Positions 49,090-58,848 of a DNA stretch of 64,000 bases are shown here, piece by piece. Below the pieces are notes generated by a model. That model did no database searches and was not told the origin of the DNA. It saw only the letters and a list, made by a program, of their open reading frames with translations. Location of the stretch: assembly GCF_038502225.1 (NCBI RefSeq), contig NC_091341.1:972133-1036132 (forward strand), written 5' to 3'. Origin of the DNA: Cherax quadricarinatus. Taxonomy: Eukaryota; Arthropoda; Malacostraca; Decapoda; Parastacidae. Made by a program: the position numbers and the translations under genes. How positions within the stretch are numbered: position 1 is the stretch's first letter; each line of letters starts with the position of its first letter.

Positions 49090-50312
49090 ACACTGCAGGA
49101 GGCCTGTTGGCCCATACTAGGCAGGTCCTTTACAATTCATCCCACTAACAAAACATTTGCCCAACCCAATTTTCAATGCCACCCAGGAAATAAGCTCTGA
49201 TGTGAAAGTCCCACTCAAATCCAACCCTCCCACTCATGTACTTATCCAACCTAAATTTGAAACTACCCAAATTCCCAGCCTCAATAACCCAACTAGGTAG
49301 ACTGTTCCACTCATCAACTACCCTATTTCCAAACCAATACTTTCCTATGTCCTTTCTAAATCTAAACTTATCTAATTTAAATCCATTACTGCGGGTTCTC
49401 TCTTGGAGAGACATCCTCAAGACCTTATTAATATCCCCTTTATTAATACCTATCTTCCACTTATACACTTCGATCAGGTCTCCCCTCATTCTTCGTCTAA
49501 CAATTGAATGTAACTTAAGAGTCTTCAATCTTTCTTCATAAGGAAGATTTCTAATGCTATGTATTAATTTAGTCATCCTACGCTGAATGTTTTCTAACGA
49601 ATTTATGTCCATTTTGTAATATGGAGACCAGAACTGAGCTGCATAATCTAGGTGAGGCCTTACTAATGATGTATAAAGCTGCAGTGTGACCTCTGGACTT
49701 CTGTTGCTTACACTTCTTGATATAAATCCCAGTAATCTATTTGCCTTATTACGTACGCTTAGGCATTGCTGTCTTGGTTTAAGGTTGCTGCTCACCATAA
49801 CCCCCAAGTCCTTTTCGCAATCTGTATGGCTAAGTTCTACATCATTTAACTTATAAGTACTAGGGTTATGGGCACTCCTAAGCTTCAGAACCTTGCATTT
49901 ATCTACATTGAACTGCATCTGCCACTTTTCTGACCAAGAATAGAGTTTGTTTAAATCCTCCTGAAGTTCCATAACATCTACGTTTGAATCAATTATCCTA
50001 CTTATCTTTGTGTCATCGGCGAATTTGCTCATATCACTAGTAATTCCCTCATCAAGATCATTGATATATATTATAAACAACAACGGGCCCAAGACTGATA
50101 CCTGTGGAACGCACTTGTTACAGATCCCCACTTGGATTTAACCCCATTTATGGACACACTCTGCTTCCTGTCAGTGAGCCATGACTCGATCCACGAGAGC
50201 ACTTTTCCCTCAATGCCATGAGCTACCACTTTCTTTAACAGTCTATGGTGCGGAACTCTATCAAAAGCCTTACTAAAATCTAAGTAAATAATATCAAATT
50301 CTTTAGGAAGTT
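49090..50312 (-). pseudogene. LINE-E: CR1-like LINE, reverse transcriptase to 3' end
   Basis: On the minus strand the sequence from 50312 reads YLDFSKAFDRVPHHRLLKKV (first Asp), then WIESWLTDRKQSVSINGVKS. It loses frame at the PQGS block (about 50110-50125, where a base is missing). From 50131 to 49145 there is a 328-residue open frame: PQVSVLGPLLFIIYINDLDE, MSKFADDTKISR (catalytic FADD), KWQMQFNVDKCKVLKL, EKDLGVMVSSNLKPRQQC, SLVRPHLDYAAQFWSPY and RRRMRGDLIEVYKW. The 3' UTR includes the minus-strand block GGACCTGCCTAGTATGGGCC. Endonuclease and ORF1 are missing and PQGS has become PQVS, so it is dead, but the long C-terminal frame suggests fairly recent loss. Confidence 0.88.
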
Positions 50313-50314
50313 GA

Positions 50315-51225
50315 TAATTATAGTCTTACTATAATTAATAACATAAACAGAATATGTTTAAAGCTCTGAATTATCAAACGGCTCTAGTGCTTTGTGAGTA
50401 AAAACATGTGGAAAGATAGATTCGTGCAGTTCAGGAAAATTGTTTTGAACTGTGGATAAGTGTCTTTGCACATCTTGTCGGTATTACTATACCATTTTTT
50501 CAAAATAAAACTTTCCTCGAATGCTGACCTGATATCTTGTCTAGTGCTTGCCCTAATTCTTCCTTCTCTCGTACCACCTGTCATTTACATTTGTTTCCTA
50601 CTTTGTGTTTGTCGAGTATTCTGACTCGGCTTTTCCATCGGTTGTTATATTAACAATGCTCAAATTCTCTGACTTCTGCCTTACTCAGCCGTGCACGTTC
50701 ATAGTGCGCCTCTTTTGTTCAGTTTTTTGTGCGCGCGCGCACCCGTGTCCAAGCTGGTATTCGCCCATCTGCACGTCTGTACCCGTGCGTCGGTGTCGGT
50801 CCTGGACTAATGTGCAAGATTAACGCTGAGATAAAAGAAGAGGCTGGGTGAGGGTAGAGTTGTGGGGCGCAGCTGATGTGGAGAAATTTCCTGGTTATTG
50901 GGAAAGTTTCCTGAGAGGGTTGCTAGTGTCAAGTATATTATCTCTGTATGAACGCTTTTCTTAGTGTGAAAGGATTTTATTCGGTGTATATTGAATTCTC
51001 TTCCTCCCCCGAGAGAGATCTCCCAGTAGGGTCTGGGAATATATATCCAAAAAATTCGGAGGATTGTTCTGGTGATTGAGAAAAATGTCGTTGTCTAAAG
51101 GATGCTGCTGAGTTATTGTTTGCAAGTCTAAGTGAATTTCTAGTGCCAAGTGTGTGTGTGTGTGGGGGGGGGGTGCCCTTTCGTGCAAGTGTGCAGGCGC
51201 TCTACGGTAAACATTATACCAGTAA
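50315..51225. other. No recognised feature
   Basis: About 900 bp. Short frames only, with a short GC alternation at about 50730 and a G-run at 51165. Confidence 0.4.
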
Positions 51226-51432
51226 AAGACTAAACACTATACATATAAATTACTGTTATAAACATTTTGATAAACACAGCTATAAACGCAAAACGATAAT
51301 AAAGCACTGCTATAAATGCAATGATAATAAAACACTGCTACATACACTAACGAAACACAGCTATAAACACTTTGCCAATAAAACTGTTATAAACACTGTG
51401 CTAATAAAACACTGCCAATAAAACACTGTCGT
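51226..51432 (+). repeat. Degenerate minisatellite (AATAAAACACTGCTATAAAC type)
   Basis: Irregular units built from ATAAACAC, GCTATAAACGC and AATAAAACACTGC. The period varies from about 20 to 35 bp. Confidence 0.7.
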
Positions 51433-51487
51433 AAAAATCCTACCGCCGTTTGTCCATCAACAGTCAGCTTCGCTCCAAAGAATAAAT

Positions 51488-51488
51488 T

Positions 51489-51525
<37 letters not shown>
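51488..51525. repeat. Poly(T) run
   Basis: More than 30 consecutive T's. No retroelement of the matching orientation was recognised next to it. Confidence 0.9.
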
Positions 51526-51526
<1 letters not shown>

Positions 51527-51786
51527 TTCCTCTAAAATGTTTACACGCCCCTCCCTGTCCCCTACCCCACCCCCCGCATCATTGTCAGTAGTTCTGAAAT
51601 ATTTTAGCTTCGGTAACACTTTAAAATTTCTGTTTATGGTCGAGGAACACTGAATTAGAGGAATGTTTCACTATACTTGTATATGAATTTACTGAATGGT
51701 AATTCGTTTGTCTCCCACTTAACACGGGTTTAGATATTTACATTAAAATGTACAATGTGTAGTAAAAAAGGGGGCGCGCGCCCACA

Positions 51787-51852
<66 letters not shown>
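51787..51852. repeat. (AC)n microsatellite
   Basis: About 32 units, ending directly at a LINE-C 3' fragment. Confidence 0.97.
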
Positions 51853-51853
<1 letters not shown>

Positions 51854-52065
51854 CGATGTTAGGAAGTATTTCTTCAGCCACAGAGTTGTTAGGAAGTGGA
51901 ATAGTCTGGCAAGTGATGTAGTGGAGGCAAGAGCCATACATAGTTTTAAGACGAGGTATGATAAAGCTCATGGAGCAGGGAGAGGGAAGACCCAGTAGCG
52001 ATCAGTGAAGAGGCGGGGGCCAGGAGCTGAGTCTCGACCCCTGCAGCCACAAATACGTGCGCGCC
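51853..52065 (+). mobile_element. LINE-C 3' fragment inside AC repeats
   Basis: It begins AGCGATGTTAGGAAGTATTT, matching about 61600 of the full copy. It encodes the last part of ORF2 (KYFFSHRVVRKW type) and ends with the GGGGCCAGGAGCTGAGTCTC block and (AC)n. The end reads AAATACGTGCGCGC where other copies have AAATAGGTGAGTAC. Confidence 0.9.
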
Positions 52066-52140
<75 letters not shown>

Positions 52141-52347
52141 ACGACACACACACACACACACACCTACACACGACACACACATACACACGACACACACACC
52201 TACACACGACACACACACCTACACACGACACACACACCTACACACGACACACACACACCTACACACGACACACACACACCTACACACGACACACACACAC
52301 CTACACACGACACACCTACACACGACACACACACACACCTACACACG

Positions 52348-52379
<32 letters not shown>

Positions 52380-53886
52380 GACACACACACACACGACACA
52401 CGACGCACACACGACACACACACGACACACACACGACACACATACGACACATACACACGACACATACACACGACACATACACAATACACACGACACACAA
52501 TACACACGACACATACACACGACACTACACACGACACATACACAATACACACGACACATACACACGACACACAATACACACGACACATACACAATACATA
52601 CGACACATACACAATACACACGACACATACACAATACACACGACACACACACACAATACACACGACACACACACAATACACACGACACACACAATACACA
52701 CGACACACACACAATACACACGACACACACACAATACACACGACACACACACAATACACACGACACACACACAATACACACGACACACACAATGCACACG
52801 ACACACACACACAATGCACACGACACACACACACAATGCACACGACACACACACACAATGCACACGACACACACACACAATACACACGACACACACACAC
52901 AATACACACGACACACACACAATACACACGACACACACACAATATACACGACACACACACAATACACACGACACACACACAATACACACGACACACACAA
53001 TACACACGACACACACACAATACACACGACACACGACACACACACAATACACACGACACACACAATACACACGACACACACACAATACACACGACACACA
53101 CACAATACACACGACACACACACAATGCACACGACACACACACAATGCACACGACACACACACAATGCACACGACACACACACACAATGCACACGACACA
53201 CACACACAATACACACGACACATACACAATACACACGACACATACACAATACACACGACACACACACAATATACACGACACACACACAATACACACGACA
53301 CACACACAATACACACGACACATACACAATACACACGACACATACACACGACACACATACACACGACACACATACATACACACGACACATACATACACAC
53401 GACACACATACATACACACGACACACATACATACACACGACACACATACATACACACGACACACACACACGACACACACACACGACACACACACACACAC
53501 ACACACACGACACACACGGCACATACACACGGCACATACACTACACATACACACGACACATACACACGACACACACACGACACACACACACACGACACAC
53601 ACACACACGACACACACACACACGACACACACACACACACGACACACACACACACACGACACACACACACACACGACACACACACACACACGACACACAC
53701 ACACGACACACACACACACGACACACACACACACGACACACACACACACGACACACACACACACGACACACACACACACGACACACACACACACGACACA
53801 CACACACACACGACACACACACACACGACACACACACACACGACACACACACACACGACACACACACACACGACACACACACACAC

Positions 53887-53957
<71 letters not shown>
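52066..53957. repeat. About 1.9-kb AC-rich satellite with CACACGACAC units
   Basis: Pure (AC)n at both ends. The middle is organised in zones: about 52440-53340 has 18-22-bp units of AATACACACGACACACACAC type (with AATGCACACG variants), 53340-53500 has ACATACACACGACAC units, and 53570-53900 has 14-20-bp CACACACACGACAC units. It follows the LINE-C tail at 52065 and precedes another LINE-C copy. The very long open frames on both strands (Thr-His or Cys-Val repeats) are artefacts. Confidence 0.95.
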
Positions 53958-53960
<3 letters not shown>

Positions 53961-55140
53961 AGAGAGGGGTGGGTAGATTGCGTTTTCCTAGACTGCAGGA
54001 AGGCCTTTGACACAGTTCCCCACAAGAGATTAGTGCAGAAGCTGGAGGATCAGGCGCATGTAAAAGGGAGGGCACTGCAATGGATAAGGGAATACCTGAC
54101 AGGGAGGCAGCAACGAGTCATGGTACGTGAAGAGGTATCACAGTGGGCGCTTGTTACGAGCGGGGTTCCACAGGGGTCAGTTCTAGGACCAGTGCTATTT
54201 TTGATATATGTGAACGACATGATGGAAGGAATAGACTCTGAAGTGTCCCTGTTCGCAGATGACGTGAAGTTGATGAGAAGAATTAAATCGGACGAGGATG
54301 AGGCAGGACTGCAAAGAGACCTGGCCAGGCTGGACATGTGGTCCAGTAACTGGCTTCTCGAATTCAATCCAGCCAAATGCAAAGTCATGAAGATTGGGGA
54401 GGGGCAAAGAAGACTGCAGACAGAGTATAGGCTAGGTGGACAAAGACTACAGACCTCACTCAGGGAGAAAGACCTTGGGGTGACCATAACACCGAGCACA
54501 TCACCGGAGGCACACATCAACCAAATAACCGCTGCAGCATACGGGCGCCTGGCAAACCTGAGAATAGCGTTCCGATACCTTAATAAGGAATCGTTCAAGA
54601 CACTGTACACTGTGTATGTTAGGCCCATACTGGAGTATGCAGCACCAGTCTGGAACCCACACCTGGTCAAGCACGTCAAGAAGTTAGAGAAAAGTTCAAA
54701 GGTTTGCAACAAGGCTAGTCCCAGAGCTCAAGGGAATGTCGTACGAGGAAAGGTTAAGGGAAATCGGACTGACGACACTGGAGGACAGAAGGGTCAGGGG
54801 AGACATGATAACGACATACAAGATACTGCGGGCAATAGACAAGGTGGACAGAGATAGGATGTTCCAGAGAGGGGACACAGGGACAAGGGGTCACAACTGG
54901 AAGCTGAAGACTCAGACGAGTCACAGGGACGTTAGGAAGTATTTCTTCAGTCATAGAGTCGTCAGAAAGTGGAATAGCCTAGCAAGTGAAGTAGTGGAGG
55001 CAGGAGCCATGCATAGTTTTAAGAAGAGGTATGACAAAGCTCAAGAAGCAGAGAGAGAGAGAGAGAGGACCCAGTAGTGATCAGTGAAGAGGCGGGGCCA
55101 GGAGCTGAGTCTCGACCCCTGCAACTACAATTAGGTGAGT
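53958..55140 (+). pseudogene. LINE-C copy, 5'-truncated in the RT domain
   Basis: It begins GAGAGAGAGGGGTGGGTAGA immediately after (AC)n, corresponding to about 60628 of the full copy. It encodes REGWVDCVFLDCRKAFDTVP (first Asp), SGVPQGSVLGPVLFLIYVND and VSLFADDVKLMRR. A one-base insertion at about 54690 shifts the frame. The remainder, GMSYEERLREIGLTTLEDRR to the stop at 55075-55077, is in another frame. The 3' UTR ends in the GGGGCCAGGAGCTGAGTCTC block and AATTAGGTGAGTACAC before the next AC array. The open frame that appears to join the upstream His-Thr repeat to the RT is an artefact of the repeat. Confidence 0.9.
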
Positions 55141-55513
55141 ACACACGACACACACACACACACACACACACGACACACACACGACACACATAAGACACAC
55201 ACACACACACACACGACACACACACACACACACACGACACACACACACGACACACACACACACGACACACACGACACACACACACGACACACACACACGA
55301 CACACACACACGACACACACACACGACACACACACACGACACACACACGACACATACACGACACACTACACACATACACGACACACTACACACATACACG
55401 ACACACTACACACACACGACACACTACACACACACGACACACTACACACACACACACACACTACACACACACGACACACACACACGACACACACACACAC
55501 ACACGACACACAC

Positions 55514-55586
<73 letters not shown>

Positions 55587-55664
55587 CACACACACACACA
55601 CGACACACACACACACGACACACACACACACGACACACACACACACACGACACACACGACACAC

Positions 55665-55707
<43 letters not shown>

Positions 55708-55948
55708 CACACACACACACACACGACACACACACACGACACACACACACGACACACACACGACACACACACACGACACACACACGACACACACACACGA
55801 CACACACACACGACACACACACACGACACACACACACGACACACACACACACGACACACACACACACGACACACACACACACGACACACACACACACACG
55901 ACACACACACACACCCGACACCCACACACACACAACACACACACACAC

Positions 55949-55997
<49 letters not shown>

Positions 55998-56373
55998 CAC
56001 ACACACACACGACACACACACACACGACACACACACACGACACACACGACACACACACACGACACACACACACGACACACACGCACGACACACACGCACG
56101 ACACACACACACGACACACACGCACGACACACACACACACACGACACACACACACGACACACACACGACACACACACGACACACACACGACACACTACAC
56201 ACACACACGACACACACTACACACACGACACACACACACACGACACACACACACACACGACACACACACACACACACACGAGACACACGACACACACACG
56301 AGACACACACACGACACATACACACACGACACACACATACACGCACGCGCCCTTCCCCCCCCCCCACACACAC
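55141..56373. repeat. About 1.2-kb AC-rich satellite with CACACGACAC units
   Basis: It starts at the tail of the 53958 copy. Units of ACACACGACAC with AC runs of varied length, ACACTACACACATACACGAC variants at 55350-55450, and GCACGACACACAC variants at about 56090. It ends CCCCCCCCACACACAC. Confidence 0.95.
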
Positions 56374-56480
56374 TAAGCAGAGGTATGATAAAGCTCACGG
56401 TTCAGGGAGTGACCTAGTAGCGACCAGTGAAGAGGCGGGGCCAGGAGCTAGGACTCGACCCCTGCAACCACAAATAGGTG
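56374..56480 (+). mobile_element. LINE-C 3'-terminal fragment inside AC repeats
   Basis: AAGCAGAGGTATGATAAAGC, GGGGCCAGGAGCTAGGACTC and AAATAGGTGAGTACATACAC. AC repeat lies on both sides. Confidence 0.9.
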
Positions 56481-56483
56481 AGT

Positions 56484-56523
<40 letters not shown>
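56481..56523. repeat. (AC)n microsatellite
   Basis: About 20 units following the LINE-C terminal fragment. Confidence 0.96.
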
Positions 56524-56526
<3 letters not shown>

Positions 56527-56685
56527 CTGAGTGATAGAGCCGGCCCAGCGGTCACTGGTAACTCGATATCTAAACCCTGCTCCAGAGCGATTATCATACA
56601 CACAACACCTAGCAGTAGTAGGAAGATAAACTTTGTAGGAGAAAGGATTAAGCAGGAGGATTAAGTCACACACACACATGCGCAC
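56524..56685. other. No recognised feature
   Basis: About 160 bp of apparently unique sequence between AC-rich blocks. Confidence 0.4.
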
Positions 56686-57030
56686 ACACATACTCGGGGC
56701 CAGGAGCTGGGTCTCGACCCCTGAAACCACAACTAGGTGAGTACACACAGCTGATCCTTGGAATTTGACCGCCTCCCCCACAGACCTCTTACCTTTCCCC
56801 TCCCTCGCGTTTCTCCCTCTCAATACCCTCTTTCCCTCCTTTCTCCCTCTCTCTCTCTTTCTCTCCCTCTCCCTCTCTCTACCCTTTCTCTCCCCCTCAC
56901 ATTTCTCTCTCTCCCCCTTGGTCTTATCCCTCACCCCCATACTCTCTCCTCTCTCTCCCTCTTTCTACCCTTTCTCTCTCCCTCTTTCTACCCTTTCTCT
57001 CTCTCCCCCACACCCTCTCCCTCCTCTACA
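56686..57030 (+). repeat. Direct repeat, copy 1: LINE-C terminal block plus CT-rich segment
   Basis: TACTCGGGGCCAGGAGCTGG, AACTAGGTGAGTACACACAG, CTGATCCTTGGAATTTGACC, GCCTCCCCCACAGACCTCTT and then CT-rich sequence to CACACCCTCTCCCTCCTCTA. The same order recurs at 57226-57585. Confidence 0.9.
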
Positions 57031-57225
57031 CATGTAGTAAAAGGTAGTACATAACTGGGTGAAAGAATGACTTGTTAACACACGCTAGTATTATAATTAT
57101 TAGAACTACTCTCAGGGTTAGTGGTATCTCATTAGTATTACGGATACACAGAAGTGAATTGTATTTCTGGGACATATAAACAACTGACGTGCTCACACAC
57201 ACACACACGCGCGCGCGCACACACA
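57031..57225. other. Spacer between the two direct repeats
   Basis: Apparently unique sequence with a short (AC)n and a GCGCGCGC stretch at about 57207. No gene. Confidence 0.4.
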
Positions 57226-57585
57226 TACACACTCGGGGCCAGGAGCTGGGTCTCGACCCCGAAACCACAACTAGGTGAGTACACACAGCTGATCCTTGGA
57301 ATTTGACTGCCTCCCCCACAGACCTCTTACCTTTTCCCTCCCTCGCGTTTCTCTCTCTCATAGCCTTCTTCCCTCCTTTCTCCCTCTCTCTTTCTCTCCC
57401 TCTCCCTCTCTTTCTCCCTCTCTCTACCCTTTCTCTCCCCCCTCACATTTCTCTCCCCCCCCTTGGTCTTATCCCTCACCCCCATACTCTCTCCTCTCTC
57501 TCCCTCTTTCTACCCTTTCTCTCTCCTCTCTCTCCCTCTTTCTACCCTCTCTCTCTCTCCCCCACACCCTCTCCCTCCTCTAGCC
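57226..57585 (+). repeat. Direct repeat, copy 2, immediately upstream of LINE-C
   Basis: It matches 56686-57030 with small indels in the CT-rich part and ends just before CCTTCTGTCTGTGGTAATAA and the A-run that starts the LINE-C coding sequence. It could be a 5'-UTR monomer pair of LINE-C or a local duplication. Confidence 0.85.
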
Positions 57586-57625
57586 TTCTGTCTGTGGTAA
57601 TAAAAAAAAAAAAAAAAAAAAAAAA

Positions 57626-58664
57626 GGGTGGCCTTAGAGGACGGAAACCCAGAGATCTGGTGGACGAACCAGGGAGGAAAGACTGGGAGCTAGAGCTCCA
57701 AAAAAGGGAGGAAGAGTGGGGAAGGAAGATAGTAGAGCTTGGTAAGAAAATGGAGGAGCGGATAGCTGAAGAGTGCAGGAAGTGGGAAGTACAGGTCTTA
57801 GCAGCAGAAGCTAGGATACAGTGCTTAGAAGAGAAACTGCAAAGCCTGAAACAGATTAGAGAGACAAATGACAATTCAGGTGTGACATCAGGAAATTCAA
57901 AGTCAGGCGCAGACAAGGGGATGGTAAGCAACAACGGAGACATGCCGAACATGAAGGCCCTATCAGACCCACGTGGGGCCAGGGAAAAGACGACGAGCAC
58001 ACTAAGATCAAACGACAGGTCCGAAGACAATGAAGGTATGCTATATGCAGAGATTCTAACAGCCAACTGCAGTAGCAAGGGACAGCTGGTCAGGAAAGAC
58101 AGTCCACTGAGAATAGAAGTTTCAGATATGACAGGGACTGAAGGCAAGAACATGTCAATGGAAGGAAATAAAATGCCTCAGAGGACGCAGATGGAGACTC
58201 AGTGGGAGGAGGAAAGGGCGAGGTCAGTTTTTGTGTACGGGCTCCAAGAAGCCAAGGGGGCCAACTTTGAAGAAATAAAACAGGAGGAGAAAAAAATGAT
58301 TGAAGGCATCATGAAAACAATAGGGGAGGGCAATATGACCCAGGTGACAAATTTTCAGAGAATTGGGTGGTTTGCGAGTGGAAGGATACGGCCTGTCAGA
58401 GTAACTTTCAAGGAAGAATCAGTTCGAACCAGGATTCTGCAAGAGAAAGCAAGACTGAGGGACAAAGAGGGGTACCAGAGAGTATACCTCGACCGCGACA
58501 GAACACAAGAAGAAAGGACTACACTGAAAGAGAGGGTACAGAGACGCAAGGAGGAACGAGAAGCAATGAAAATGAGCAGGACCCAGACACAGGAGGAAGG
58601 GCAAACACACCCCACAGAATCTCCCACCAAAAGACTCCACCCGCGACATTCCCAACGCAACTGA
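57626..58664 (+). CDS. LINE-C ORF1: coiled-coil RNA-binding protein, N-terminus uncertain
   Basis: The frame is open through the upstream CT tract, which is not coding. Recognisable protein starts at GGLRGRKPRDLVDEPGRKDW. The first ATG after that is 57750 (MEERIAEECRKWEVQ), which would give 304 residues but cut into the coiled coil, so the true start is probably lost by 5' truncation at the A-run. A heptad-rich coiled coil spans WELELQKREEEWGRKIVELG to EEKLQSLKQIRE. A charged linker follows. Near the end RSVFVYGLQEAKG, FQRIGWFASGRIRPVRVTF and VYLDRDRTQEERTTLKERVQ resemble the RRM-plus-C-terminal arrangement of L1-type ORF1 proteins. Such proteins trimerise and bind the element RNA. The TGA at 58662-58664 lies 184 bp before ORF2. 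Confidence 0.8.
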
Positions 58665-58848
58665 GCAACCTATACTACAACCCACTCACTGTTCCCTCTG
58701 CCACCAACCCCCATATCACAAACCTCACCTCAACAGCTGTCCCTTATGGGCATTCTGACCCCACCCCCATCAACACAAACCCCACCTACACCACAGCCCC
58801 ATATAGGCCCCCACCAAGGCTCTCGCTCCCCAACCCCAATATTCTTGC

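Noticed and set aside
51488..51525. The poly(T) run as the reversed poly(A) tail of a processed pseudogene
   Set aside because: No gene-like sequence lies on either side in the right orientation.
52005..54857. A 950-residue plus-strand open frame of Thr-His repeats fused to a reverse transcriptase, and long Cys-Val frames on the minus strand
   Set aside because: The repeat part is translated AC/CACACGACAC satellite with no stop codons in any phase. The RT part is a truncated LINE-C copy that happens to be in frame with it.
55135..56376. Long His/Thr and Cys/Val frames
   Set aside because: Translated AC satellite.
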